Below, piece by piece: positions 1 through 8,071 of a stretch of 64,000 nt of DNA. The notes below the pieces were generated by a model that did no database searches, was not told the DNA's origin, and was given only the letters and a program-made list of their open reading frames with translations. How positions within the stretch are numbered: the first letter of the stretch is position 1; each line of letters starts with the position of its first letter. Where the stretch lies: contig JACKAW010000004.1 of assembly GCA_020634885.1 (NCBI GenBank), positions 62,001 through 126,000 on the forward strand, written 5' to 3'. The stretch comes from Anaerolineales bacterium. GTDB taxonomy: Bacteria > Chloroflexota > Anaerolineae > Anaerolineales > Villigracilaceae. A program made the position numbers and the translations under genes.

Positions 1-988
1 TGCGGGTTTCATGCATTTGTTTACGGAAATCAAAAGGCGGGCGGGTTAAGCTTTCGGGGTTGGGGTGGTCTGAGGGAAGCGAAACCAGCCCAATGGTAGG
101 GAGAGAGGCGGGCGGCAGCATTTCGGGGTAATACGTTTTCATGACGAGGTATCCGATTTCGTCACCGGCAATGGATGCTGTCGTCTCGTTCATGGTGCGC
201 ATTTCGGGCGTATCGCCGTATAACATGCCAAGCGGACGGAGGGTGAGGTAGTTGTGAATCCATTCATGTGCGATGGTGCTGATGAACCACTGCATGTTGG
301 TGCTGCGTCCTACCATGGTGGGGTACACGCCTACGCCGCCAATGCCAACAACGAGTGACGATACATTTAATCCGTTTGCAACTTGTTCTTCGAGCGCCAC
401 TTGTTGATCTACGGTGATGTCTGTGTGAATGGAGATGTTGGCGGTTTGTTCGATGCGCTCACGCGGTGAGACGATGAGCGCCATGGGCAGGGGGGTGGAG
501 TGATACCAAACATTGGGGATCGGCTGTCCGTTTGCGGTGAGTTCGTTTTCTGCCAATACTTTTGAAACTTGTTCTTGCAAAATAGATTCTGCGATTGGGG
601 CAATGTTGTTTTGACGTTCATAGAGTGTGGCGAGTTCGTCACGCAAGGGCTGGGTGGCGGTTTCTTTGTCGGTGGTGTTTGGATCGGCGTATATTTGCGA
701 GAGTTGGTATTCTTTTTGTAAGATCGATTTTGTGTTGTCGAAATATTCGAGCACGATCTGCTTTTGCGTTTCAGGCTTGATCGTGTGGGGCAGGTCTACC
801 GAGGCAGATTGAAGTTTAAGGAAGGCGGCATTCGCCATCCATTCGAGGTAATCAAATTCCACACTGCGGGTGTAGGCGCGGACTTTTTCGATGGGGTTTG
901 TCAGGGCGGGGTTGCTGTAACCGGTTAGCGCAGTAAGAATAAAAAGCAGGATGGAGATTTCCAACCCTCGTAGTATGCGTGAAATCAT
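1..988 (-). CDS. HEXXH-type zinc metallopeptidase, partial (C-terminus beyond window)
   Basis: An open frame runs from an ATG at 988 to the window edge without a stop (about 329 codons), so the C-terminus is missing. Residues about 11-22 are hydrophobic and read as a signal or anchor segment. The key motif is HEWIHN at about residues 241-246, a HEXXH zinc site with the glutamate that activates water; the downstream stretch MNETTASIAGDE may supply the third ligand, as in gluzincins. The middle is charged and helical. It is probably an exported or membrane-attached peptidase of unknown substrate. I cannot assign a named family. Nothing upstream suggests an operon. The metallopeptidase call rests on the motif alone; the reading frame itself is very solid. 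Confidence 0.72.
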   Translation of the reverse strand, partial: MISRILRGLEISILLFILTALTGYSNPALTNPIEKVRAYTRSVEFDYLEWMANAAFLKLQSASVDLPHTIKPETQKQIVLEYFDNTKSILQKEYQLSQIYADPNTTDKETATQPLRDELATLYERQNNIAPIAESILQEQVSKVLAENELTANGQPIPNVWYHSTPLPMALIVSPRERIEQTANISIHTDITVDQQVALEEQVANGLNVSSLVVGIGGVGVYPTMVGRSTNMQWFISTIAHEWIHNYLTLRPLGMLYGDTPEMRTMNETTASIAGDEIGYLVMKTYYPEMLPPASLPTIGLVSLPSDHPNPESLTRPPFDFRKQMHETR

Positions 989-1041
989 GCGCTGGATTAT
1001 ACCCAGTAGCACGGGTGTATTTGGCAGGGTTTAGGTTGTAT

Positions 1042-1101
1042 TAAGAACCTATCCGAAAATTATGTTCAAGGCGGCGGGAGCAATTTTAGGATAGGCTCTA
1101 A
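1042..1101. repeat. 20 bp inverted repeat, possible mobile-element remnant
   Basis: The arms at 1042-1061 and 1082-1101 match at 17 of 20 positions and are separated by 20 nt. The core is GCCTATCC/GGATAGGC-like with A/T-rich inner ends. There is no T-run outside the stem, so it is a poor intrinsic terminator. It lies between the stop of the VOC gene (1111) and the start of the metallopeptidase gene (988). It could be a degenerate MITE or REP-like unit. Confidence 0.55.
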
Positions 1102-1110
1102 ATGTACGGG

Positions 1111-1455
1111 TCATATTTGAACGACGCAAAAGGTGTTGCCGTCGGGGTCGGCGAGAACAACATAGTCTGCTTCCATGTCATACTTCCAGTTGACACGACT
1201 TGCGCCAAGTTGCAGCAGCCGCTCCACTTCTTTTTTCTGGTCAGGGGTAAACAGGTCTATGTGGTGGCGTTTTGGTTTTTCAGAGGTGATGGCGGAGTTG
1301 AGCGATAATTGAATGCCCGTCCCTTCCTTTGGAATGAGGATGGCGAAATCAACATCTGGCTCTCTTTTTAATTTGTAGTTGAGAGCTTCGCTCCAAAACC
1401 GGATCGCTCGATCAAGGTCGCGTACTCCCCAGACAATGGCTCCAATTTCCAGCAT
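1111..1455 (-). CDS. VOC (glyoxalase/bleomycin-resistance fold) family protein
   Basis: A 114-residue protein, the usual size of a single VOC unit with two beta-alpha-beta-beta-beta modules. The N-terminus (IGAIVWGVRDLDRAIRFW) and the C-terminus (ADYVVLADPDGNTFCVVQI) are classic for the family: the strand-helix opening and the final DPDGN loop that leads to the last metal-side strand. Members bind a divalent metal and act as lyases, dioxygenases or drug-binding proteins, so the fold does not give the substrate. It appears to be a single-gene unit, with a palindromic repeat downstream. Confidence 0.85.
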   Translation of the reverse strand: MLEIGAIVWGVRDLDRAIRFWSEALNYKLKREPDVDFAILIPKEGTGIQLSLNSAITSEKPKRHHIDLFTPDQKKEVERLLQLGASRVNWKYDMEADYVVLADPDGNTFCVVQI

Positions 1456-1480
1456 GGTTTTTTTCCTTGGGCGGCGTTCC

Positions 1481-1888
1481 TTATCTTTTTGAACTATTGA
1501 GCAGCGTTTGGATATGTTTTTTAGTCTTGAATATTTCTACGATCAGCAATCCGATGTAAAAGACAGCCAGCCCATAAATAAATTCAGGTGGGTATTCGCG
1601 TGGGTATGTGGAACGATCCATCAAAAACTCCACCGCTACACCTCCCAGAAGCGCGATCACCATAAAAACAGCAAGCGGATCGGGGCGTACGGAGATTGCA
1701 GGGTCATCTGCCTGCTGATCGGTGATGACAACATGAGCCTGTGGCAGTAACAGCCGAAGGATACCGCGTTTTGGGGCGTTGGATTGGCGCATTGCAATCA
1801 GGCCTTGTTCATTTGCCTTGATGATGCTAAATGTGGGGCTTGCTGAAAGGACTTTTTTTGCATTTTCGTACTTATTGAATAAAGTCAT
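1481..1888 (-). CDS. Small membrane protein of unknown function
   Basis: I place the start at the ATG at 1888 because GAGGA lies about 8 nt upstream on the minus strand; an upstream in-frame ATG would add about 20 residues without a better ribosome site. The 135-residue product has a soluble N-terminal half (NKYENAKKVL...) and a C-terminal half with two hydrophobic segments (about PLAVFMVIALLGGVAVEFLM and FIYGLAVFYIGLLIVEIF), ending in a basic tail. I do not recognise a family. It lies 25 nt upstream of the VOC gene on the same strand and could be cotranscribed with it. Confidence 0.6.
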   Translation of the reverse strand: MTLFNKYENAKKVLSASPTFSIIKANEQGLIAMRQSNAPKRGILRLLLPQAHVVITDQQADDPAISVRPDPLAVFMVIALLGGVAVEFLMDRSTYPREYPPEFIYGLAVFYIGLLIVEIFKTKKHIQTLLNSSKR

Positions 1889-2277
1889 TTTTAATTTCCT
1901 CATGATAAAAAATATTTGAAACGCCAAAGGAATTATATCTAACAACATATTTTATTTGCAGAATACGCGCCAGTATCTTACATGGCTGTAGCAAAGTCAG
2001 AAGATATTTAACACGAATTTCACGAATTTACGAATAGAACGAATATCTCATGAAAAATTCGCGTTATTCGCCCCATTTGTGACATTCGCGTTAAGCCCTT
2101 TGAATATGCCGTACTGTTTGTCAATTTACTTTGCTACAGCCATGCAGTATCTTATTCGTGGCTGTAGCAAGGTTTGGAAATGCTTAATATGAATATCATG
2201 TCGGATGAGGCGTTAAAAGGCACACGGCAGAGGCGTTACCGTCTCTGCCGTGTCAACGACCTGCTGCCCTCAACAGG
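1889..2277. other. Intergenic region containing a MITE-like element
   Basis: I see no supportable gene in these 389 bases. They hold the element at 1981-2144 with its 10 bp flanking direct repeats, and a further partial copy of the element's end (TGGCTGTAGCAA) at 2158-2169. Inside the element are tandem CACGAATTT-like words and their inverted counterparts. Confidence 0.7.
1971..2154. mobile_element. MITE-like element with 17 bp terminal inverted repeats and 10 bp direct repeats
   Basis: The segment 1981-2144 (164 bp) begins and ends with a perfect 17 bp inverted repeat (1981-1997 and 2128-2144, CATGGCTGTAGCAAAGT). It is flanked on both sides by the direct repeat CAGTATCTTA (1971-1980 and 2145-2154), as expected of a target-site duplication. 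The interior has no coding capacity but forms a second, imperfect palindrome of AATTCGTG-type words at about 2009-2045 and 2058-2095. This is the layout of a non-autonomous transposable element. A partial extra end copy at 2158-2169 suggests nested or repeated insertion, or an older duplication. Confidence 0.65.
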
Positions 2278-3720
2278 TTATTTGCTTTTTAGGTATTCAT
2301 CAATGGCGCGTCCGGCTTTGCGTCCGCCGACCATGGCTGTTACCACAAGGTCGGGTCCGGTGGCGCAGTCGCCGCCGGTGAAAACGCCCGGGCGGTTGGT
2401 TGCGCCGGTGGTTTTATTTTGTACTTTGATCAAGCCCCAATTGTAGGTTTCAAGGTCTGGGGTGGTTTTGCCAATGATCGGGTCTGGCCAGTAGCCGAGC
2501 GCCAAAACGGCTGTATCTGCTGCAATGCTGAAATTGGAACCTTCTACGGGTACGGGTTTGCGGCGTCCTTTTGCATCGGGTTCGCCGAGTTTCATTTCGA
2601 TGCATTCCACGGCGGCGAGTTTTCCATCGGCTCCGGCAATGAACTTTACCGGCTGGGTGAGGAAGCGGTATTTTGCGCCTTCGTCACGCGCCATTTTGCG
2701 GTCTTTCTTTCCGCCAGGCATTTCGTTTTCGGTACGGCGGTAGAGACAAGTCACTTCTTCGGACCCGAGGCGCAGGGCGGTGCGCAGACAATCGGATGCG
2801 GTGTCACCGCCGCCGATCACCACCACGCGCCTGCCAAGTTCCAAAGGCTTTTTCATATTTTCGGGCAATTGTTCCATGGGAATGTTGCCACGGATGAGAA
2901 AATCAGTCGCTTCGTATACACCGGGGAGGTCTGTGCCGGGGGTATCTTCCATTTTGGCGTCGATCTCAGAGCCAACACCGATGAATACCGCCTCAAACCC
3001 TTCAGCGAATAACTGGTCAATGGTTTTGTCTTTGCCGATGTAGGTGTTCGGTACGAATTTAACGCCCGCTTTTTCGAACTCTTCCCATTTTTCCTGCCAA
3101 ACATCCTTATCCAACTTAAAGTTTGGGATACCGTACACGAGCAAACCGCCTGGCGCCGGCTTGGATTCAAAAATGGTGACCTCGTGCCCTTTTTGGACGA
3201 GGATATCTGCGCACCCCAGCCCGGCAGGACCGGCTCCAATGACTGCAACTTTTTTACCGCTGGATGCGTTAGGTTTAGGGATCGAATACCCCAACGTGCG
3301 GCGTTCATAATCCACACAAAAGGCTTCAAGTTCGCCGCACAAAACCGGCGTATGGTGTTTGTTCAGCACGCAAGAGCCCTGACACAACGCCTCATGCGGA
3401 CAAACCCGCCCGCACACCTCAGGCAGAGAACTGGTCTTGTGGTAAATGGCGGCAGCTTCTACGAATTTTCCCTGCTCGATCAACCACATGGCAGAGGGAA
3501 TATCGTTGGCGGTTGGGCAGGCGACCATGCAGGGAGCAGGGTCGGGGCAATGGATACAGCGTGCCGCTTCTACCATGGCACGTTCCGGGTCAAATTCGAT
3601 CACAACGGCGTTGAAATCGCAAGTACGTTCTTCTGCTGAACGAAGATCTAAATCAAAAAAGGGACGGTTTGCCCGTTCCTTGCGATCAATTGCTAAAAAT
3701 TCACTGGGGACTGCCTGCAT
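2278..3720 (-). CDS. GltD-type NAD(P)H oxidoreductase (glutamate synthase small-subunit family)
   Basis: About 480 residues. The N-terminal part carries two Cys clusters for Fe-S binding (CIHCPDPAPCMVACP near 37-51 and CGRVCPHEALCQGSC near 104-118). FAD- and NAD(P)-binding Rossmann motifs follow (GAGPAGLG near 165, GGGDTASD near 305), then a C-terminal FAD-binding TGGD segment. In the family this subunit moves electrons from NAD(P)H through FAD and Fe-S to a partner: GltB for glutamate synthesis, NfnA in the bifurcating transhydrogenase, or other oxidoreductases. No partner gene is adjacent, so its reaction is open. Two consecutive ATGs exist; GGAGG lies 1 nt from the first and 4 nt from the second (3720), so I chose the second. 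The MITE-like element lies downstream. Confidence 0.85.
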   Translation of the reverse strand: MQAVPSEFLAIDRKERANRPFFDLDLRSAEERTCDFNAVVIEFDPERAMVEAARCIHCPDPAPCMVACPTANDIPSAMWLIEQGKFVEAAAIYHKTSSLPEVCGRVCPHEALCQGSCVLNKHHTPVLCGELEAFCVDYERRTLGYSIPKPNASSGKKVAVIGAGPAGLGCADILVQKGHEVTIFESKPAPGGLLVYGIPNFKLDKDVWQEKWEEFEKAGVKFVPNTYIGKDKTIDQLFAEGFEAVFIGVGSEIDAKMEDTPGTDLPGVYEATDFLIRGNIPMEQLPENMKKPLELGRRVVVIGGGDTASDCLRTALRLGSEEVTCLYRRTENEMPGGKKDRKMARDEGAKYRFLTQPVKFIAGADGKLAAVECIEMKLGEPDAKGRRKPVPVEGSNFSIAADTAVLALGYWPDPIIGKTTPDLETYNWGLIKVQNKTTGATNRPGVFTGGDCATGPDLVVTAMVGGRKAGRAIDEYLKSK

Positions 3721-3992
3721 CATGCCTCCACAATAATGGAATGTACTGATAAATTCTCTTGGATGATAACCAATGAAATTGGATAGACACAGGCGTAAAT
3801 GTCACAAAACCCAGAGACAATCGTCACAAGTTTAACCACCCCATTTTTTTGAGGTAAATGCGGCATTTGATACGGTAGAATCAACTTGTTAAAATCTGCA
3901 CAATTTATCCACGAAATTCTGTGGAAATCCTGATATAACCATGTAAGAAAAACACCCTGCACCATTACAGTATTTACTGGAGGACTCACATA
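3721..3992. other. Divergent intergenic region between the GltD-like gene and the export operon
   Basis: No gene is supported here. The region must hold promoters for both neighbours. A TATAAC box around 3933, in the context TGATATAAC, is a possible -10 for the export operon, and GGAGGA at 3979-3984 is the ribosome site of the gene starting at 3993. Confidence 0.4.
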
Positions 3993-5261
3993 ATGCGTCA
4001 ATTTTTCTCAAGATTTTCCCGGCGAACATGGATCATCATAGGTGTTGTTGCCTTTGTGGTTTTGGTTGCCATTATTGCCATGCCTCGCGGAGAGGAAGCG
4101 CCAATTTTTCAGACCGTTGCCGCCGAGCGCGGTAATTTATCCGCCTCTGTCGGTGCAACGGGCAGCGTCCGCGCACGGCAAACTGCCCTGCTCACCTGGC
4201 AGACTTCCGGCAATGTAGGCGCTGTAAACGCAGCCATCGGCGATCGTGTTCAGCTCGGCGAGGTTCTTGCCAATCTTAACGATGCCACACTTAGCCAAAG
4301 CATTATCCTTGCCGAAGCAGACTATGTGAATGCAAAAGAGGCTCTCGATAACCTCTTACTTTCAGGTACCGCTTTATTAGAAGCAGAAAAAGCCGTTGAA
4401 AAAGCTGAAGATGCTTACGACAAAGCCTACAATTGGCGCGTCAAACTCAATGGCAAGATCGATATTAAAGACTATTATTACGATGACAATAGTATTTTGA
4501 AACTTCGTGAATATCGAGGCTATGCCAGCGCCGAAACCATTGCCGATGCCGACCGCGACCTTGCGCTTGCCGAAGCCAAGTTGGAAGATGCCCGCCGCGA
4601 ATACGAACGCCTCTTAAAAGGCGAAGAATCGGATGAAGTAAAAGCGGCTCGTGCCCGTGTTGCGGCTGCTGAATCGACATTGGCTTTAGCCAAACTGATA
4701 GCTCCCTTTGACGGCACGATCACTCAGGCAAAACCCGTTGTTGGCGATCAAGTCACCCCGGGCACAGTTGGCTTCCGAGTTGATGATCTTTCCAGCCTGC
4801 TGGTGGATGTGCAAGTTTCTGAGGTGGACATCAACCATGTTGCCGTGGGACAATCTGCAACCCTTTCTTTCGATGCCATTCTTGGCAAGACCTATAACGG
4901 CAACGTGGTGGAAGTTGGACAGGCTGGTGATACCGTGCAAGGAGTGGTGAGTTTCACCGTCACCGTAGAATTGACCGACGCGGATGAGCAGGTCAAACCA
5001 GGTATGACCGCCGCCGTCAGCATTGTGGTGGATGAAGTGCAAAACGCCCTGCTCGTTCCGAATCGTGCTGTCCGCCTCGTGGATGGAGACCGGGTTGTCT
5101 ATGTTTTGAAGGAAAATGTTCCCACGCCGATCACAATCACACTCGGAACTTCATCCGACACAATGAGCGTTCTCACGAGCGGTGATATTAATGAAGGTGA
5201 CCTGATTATTCTCAACCCGCCATCCTTCCAGGGAGGACCCTTCGGTGGCGGAGGAGGCTAA
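3993..5261 (+). CDS. HlyD/MacA-type membrane-fusion (adaptor) protein of an ABC exporter
   Basis: 422 residues. A basic start is followed by one transmembrane anchor (about 13-30, [18 protein letters not shown]). Then come the barrel-sandwich half-motifs ([13 protein letters not shown] and [19 protein letters not shown]) on either side of a long coiled-coil insertion (about 100-220), a beta-barrel domain ([19 protein letters not shown]) and a membrane-proximal domain ending in a Gly-rich tail. In MacAB-type systems this protein couples the ATPase/permease to the extracytoplasmic path of the substrate. The next gene starts 2 nt after the stop and the one after overlaps it, so the operon is tight. 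GGAGGA precedes the ATG. Substrate unknown. Confidence 0.9.
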   Translation: MRQFFSRFSRRTWIIIGVVAFVVLVAIIAMPRGEEAPIFQTVAAERGNLSASVGATGSVRARQTALLTWQTSGNVGAVNAAIGDRVQLGEVLANLNDATLSQSIILAEADYVNAKEALDNLLLSGTALLEAEKAVEKAEDAYDKAYNWRVKLNGKIDIKDYYYDDNSILKLREYRGYASAETIADADRDLALAEAKLEDARREYERLLKGEESDEVKAARARVAAAESTLALAKLIAPFDGTITQAKPVVGDQVTPGTVGFRVDDLSSLLVDVQVSEVDINHVAVGQSATLSFDAILGKTYNGNVVEVGQAGDTVQGVVSFTVTVELTDADEQVKPGMTAAVSIVVDEVQNALLVPNRAVRLVDGDRVVYVLKENVPTPITITLGTSSDTMSVLTSGDINEGDLIILNPPSFQGGPFGGGGG

Positions 5262-5262
5262 T

Positions 5263-5961
5263 ATGGACTGGGTCATCGAAGCCCGCGACCTGAAAAAAAC
5301 CTATATCATGGGTGAGATCGAAGTGAACGCGCTGCGCGGCGTCTCGTTCACTGTGAAGCGCGGCGAAGTGGTTTCTATTATGGGACCCAGCGGCTCGGGC
5401 AAATCTACCATGATGAATACGCTTGGGTGCTTAGACCGCCCAAGCTCTGGTGACTATATTTTGGACGGCGAATCGGTTGCTCAAATGGACGATGACCAAC
5501 TGGCAAGCGTCCGTAACCGCAAGATCGGTTTTGTATTTCAAAGTTTTAACCTGTTATCCCGTCTGACCGCCTTGGGCAATGTGGAACTACCCTTGCGTTA
5601 TGCCGGTCTGACTGAAGGACGCCGTCAACGCGCCCAACAAGCCCTCGAAGCTGTTGGGTTGAAAGACAGAATGGGACATCGCCCCTATGAACTTTCCGGT
5701 GGGCAGCAACAACGTGTAGCCGTCGCCCGCGCCCTCGTCAATAACCCTGCCATCATCATGGCAGATGAACCGACAGGCAATCTCGATTCAAAGGTCGGCA
5801 AAGAGATCATGACCCTTCTACTCAACCTCAATAAAGACCTCGGCACCACTTTAGTCATCGTCACGCATGACCCCCGCATTGCCGAACAGACCCAACGCGT
5901 CATCCACTTAAGAGACGGCGAATTGGATCGCATTGAAGAAAATACAGGAGCGGCACAATGA
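5263..5961 (+). CDS. MacB/LolD-type ABC transporter ATP-binding protein
   Basis: The ATG at 5263 is chosen over an in-frame GTG at 5245 because GAGGAGG (5251-5257) lies 5 nt upstream of it, inside the end of the adaptor gene. The 232-residue ATPase has Walker [11 protein letters not shown]-loop FQSFNLL, signature LSGGQQQR, Walker [13 protein letters not shown] and switch His in VTHD. The LxRPxxG and [10 protein letters not shown] features are typical of the MacB/LolD/FtsE group, which drives mechanotransmission rather than pore transport. It would pair with the permease that begins at 5958 (ATGA overlap) and with the adaptor upstream. Confidence 0.92.
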   Translation: MDWVIEARDLKKTYIMGEIEVNALRGVSFTVKRGEVVSIMGPSGSGKSTMMNTLGCLDRPSSGDYILDGESVAQMDDDQLASVRNRKIGFVFQSFNLLSRLTALGNVELPLRYAGLTEGRRQRAQQALEAVGLKDRMGHRPYELSGGQQQRVAVARALVNNPAIIMADEPTGNLDSKVGKEIMTLLLNLNKDLGTTLVIVTHDPRIAEQTQRVIHLRDGELDRIEENTGAAQ

Positions 5962-7214
5962 GCATGGCACAAGCCCTCCTCGAAGCCCTCGAAAGCCTGA
6001 GCGGCAACAAACTGCGCTCCGGTCTTACCGTGCTTGGTATTGTGATTGGTGTGGCGGCGGTCATTGCCATGCTGGCAGTGGGGAACGGCGCACAAGCCTC
6101 CATCACTGGCTCGATCTCCAGCATCGGCACCAACCTGCTTTTTGTGTTTAGCGGCGCGCCAAGCAATGATGGTCCCCCCGGCTCCGGCGGACGCAGCGGC
6201 AATAACGACCGCCCGCTCACTTTGAGCGACTCGAACGCCCTCATGGATCAATTTGCCGCCCCCTCTGTCGAGTTGGTCGCACCGGCAATTCAAGGCAATG
6301 CTCAACTGACCTTTACCAGTGAAAAAACAAACACTTCCATTTCCGGCGTCACACCTGAATATTACACCGTCCGCAATCTTGAAATGGCAGAAGGCGAGTT
6401 CATCAACCAGGAACAGATCCTTGGACGTATGTCTGTCGTGGTGCTCGGACCCGAAACTGCCGAAGCCCTGTTCGGTCATGCCGATGGCGTGGTGGGGGAG
6501 GTCATCCGCATTGAAGGGCAGCCATTCCGCGTTATCGGCGTTTTGGTAGCGCGCGGCGGCGGCGCATTTGGCAGCGAAGATAATGCAGCCTACATTCCAT
6601 TTACCACGGCACAAGCCCGCCTCATCAAACGCAGCACACGTGATGAAGTGGATGTCATCTTTGTTCAAGCCACCACAGCCGAATCGGTACCGCAGGCGGT
6701 TGAAGAAATCTCCAGCATCATTCGCCAGAGACACCGCACACCCATTGGTTTTGATGACTTCAGCGTTTTCACCCAGCAAGACTTTCTCAGCATCTTTGAA
6801 TCCATTACCGGCGTGCTCACCATCTTCCTTGGCGGCATTGCGGGTATTTCATTATTGGTGGGCGGCATCGGCATCATGAATATCATGCTGGTCTCTGTCA
6901 CCGAACGCACGAAAGAGATCGGCTTGCGTAAAGCCCTCGGCGCCCGCAAACGCGATATCCTCTTGCAATTCCTCACCGAGTCATCCCTGCTCAGTCTCAT
7001 TGGCGGCATCATTGGTACCCTCTTCGGGTGGATCATTGCCCGCATTGTTGAACAGGTCGCCACTGCCACAGGCAACACCTTTATCCCCATCGTAGGCATG
7101 GATGCCATCATCCTCTCAACCAGCTTCTCTGCCATCATCGGTCTATTCTTCGGTATCTACCCGGCAAGCCGCGCCGCAAACCTGGAACCTGTCGAAGCCC
7201 TTCGGTACGAATAA
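5958..7214 (+). CDS. MacB-like FtsX-domain ABC permease
   Basis: 418 residues with the MacB topology: a first transmembrane helix near the N-terminus (about 21-42, [20 protein letters not shown]), a large extracytoplasmic MacB_PCD-like domain (about 45-280), and a C-terminal FtsX domain with three helices (about 285-310, 335-365, 375-400). The cytoplasmic [21 protein letters not shown] loop between helices 2 and 3 is diagnostic of the family. The C-terminus ends [16 protein letters not shown], also canonical. Translation is coupled to the ATPase through an ATGA overlap. It is likely a homodimer that works with the adaptor gene at 3993. Confidence 0.92.
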   Translation: MSMAQALLEALESLSGNKLRSGLTVLGIVIGVAAVIAMLAVGNGAQASITGSISSIGTNLLFVFSGAPSNDGPPGSGGRSGNNDRPLTLSDSNALMDQFAAPSVELVAPAIQGNAQLTFTSEKTNTSISGVTPEYYTVRNLEMAEGEFINQEQILGRMSVVVLGPETAEALFGHADGVVGEVIRIEGQPFRVIGVLVARGGGAFGSEDNAAYIPFTTAQARLIKRSTRDEVDVIFVQATTAESVPQAVEEISSIIRQRHRTPIGFDDFSVFTQQDFLSIFESITGVLTIFLGGIAGISLLVGGIGIMNIMLVSVTERTKEIGLRKALGARKRDILLQFLTESSLLSLIGGIIGTLFGWIIARIVEQVATATGNTFIPIVGMDAIILSTSFSAIIGLFFGIYPASRAANLEPVEALRYE

Positions 7215-7931
7215 ATGACCCGTTCAACTATTTTTGCAGCATTTTTGGCTCTGACACTTCTGCTTCAGGGATGCGCATCCTCAAGTGAAGAGATCACCAT
7301 CAACAACGACACAGTGACGACGGAGACTCCCGTCGTCACTGTGCAGCCGCCCACCGAAACAGCGACGCCTCTCCCTTCGCCGACACCTGCTCCAAGCGCC
7401 GAGCCTTCTCCTACGCCGACGGTTGCTCCCGCCGTGCGTATCGTGGCATCTGGCGGCAATCTCTACATCCGCCGTGGACCCGAAGTTGCCTACGACCGTA
7501 TCGGCGTTCTAACCAAGGGCAACAGTGCAGAAGTGATCGGGCAGGACGTACTCTCAAAATGGGTGCAAATTCGTATTCCCGATAGTGAATTAACAGGCTG
7601 GGTGTCTTTACTCACACCTTTCACCACCATCGAAGGCGACCTTGCGACCGTCTCTGCCTTTACCTTCACCGATTGGCCCAAACCTGCCTACGTCAAGAAT
7701 TGCACTGAGCATGAGATTCTCATATACCCTGGTGATATATATCTCAAGAGCCTATGGACGAATCAGGATTATCTCAACCAGTCTCAAATTGACCCGGGCA
7801 CCTACGAAATTCATGACCTCTCAATGGAAGATTTACCACTGATCGAAGTTGTGGAAATCCGCGAAGGTCAGACCTACTACATCACCCTTAATGGAGATGG
7901 CGTTTACCACAACTGCCCCGCAGAAAATTAA
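7215..7931 (+). CDS. SH3-domain lipoprotein
   Basis: The ATG follows the permease stop codon with no gap and without its own Shine-Dalgarno site, so translation is probably coupled. Residues 1-20 are a lipoprotein signal with lipobox LLLQGC. A Pro/Thr-rich linker follows (about 45-75), then a bacterial SH3 fold (about 78-135, VASGGNLYIRRGPEVAYDRIGVL...WVQIRI...TGWVS). The C-terminal ~90 residues are unassigned. SH3b domains usually bind cell-wall peptides or glycans. Its position as last gene of the MacB-like operon suggests an accessory surface component, but that role is inferred from position only. Confidence 0.8.
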   Translation: MTRSTIFAAFLALTLLLQGCASSSEEITINNDTVTTETPVVTVQPPTETATPLPSPTPAPSAEPSPTPTVAPAVRIVASGGNLYIRRGPEVAYDRIGVLTKGNSAEVIGQDVLSKWVQIRIPDSELTGWVSLLTPFTTIEGDLATVSAFTFTDWPKPAYVKNCTEHEILIYPGDIYLKSLWTNQDYLNQSQIDPGTYEIHDLSMEDLPLIEVVEIREGQTYYITLNGDGVYHNCPAEN

Positions 7932-8071
7932 GAGTTGTAGCGGTTCAACACGCTAGATGATAAAATTAAGGCAGTTAAAAACTCTCAGCGTAAAGTAAAG
8001 TTTTGGGCGGGCAAACAAACACAAATCACGCATGAAGCGGTTTCATCAAAAAGAACTGGAGAAAATCTGTC

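Noticed and set aside
2419..3012. 197-codon open frame on the plus strand
   Set aside because: It is antisense to the GltD-type gene, with no ribosome site or family features.
3901..3930. TTATCCAC box with an inverted partner, DnaA-box-like
   Set aside because: A single near-match in a promoter region without dnaA, dnaN or clustered boxes does not support an origin.
3720..4001. 93-codon minus-strand frame in the intergenic region
   Set aside because: It covers the promoter region of the export operon, begins inside the adaptor start, has no ribosome site and no recognisable composition.
5685..6779. 364-codon open frame on the minus strand
   Set aside because: It overlaps the ATPase and permease genes of the exporter, which are clearly coding; no motif is visible in the antisense product.
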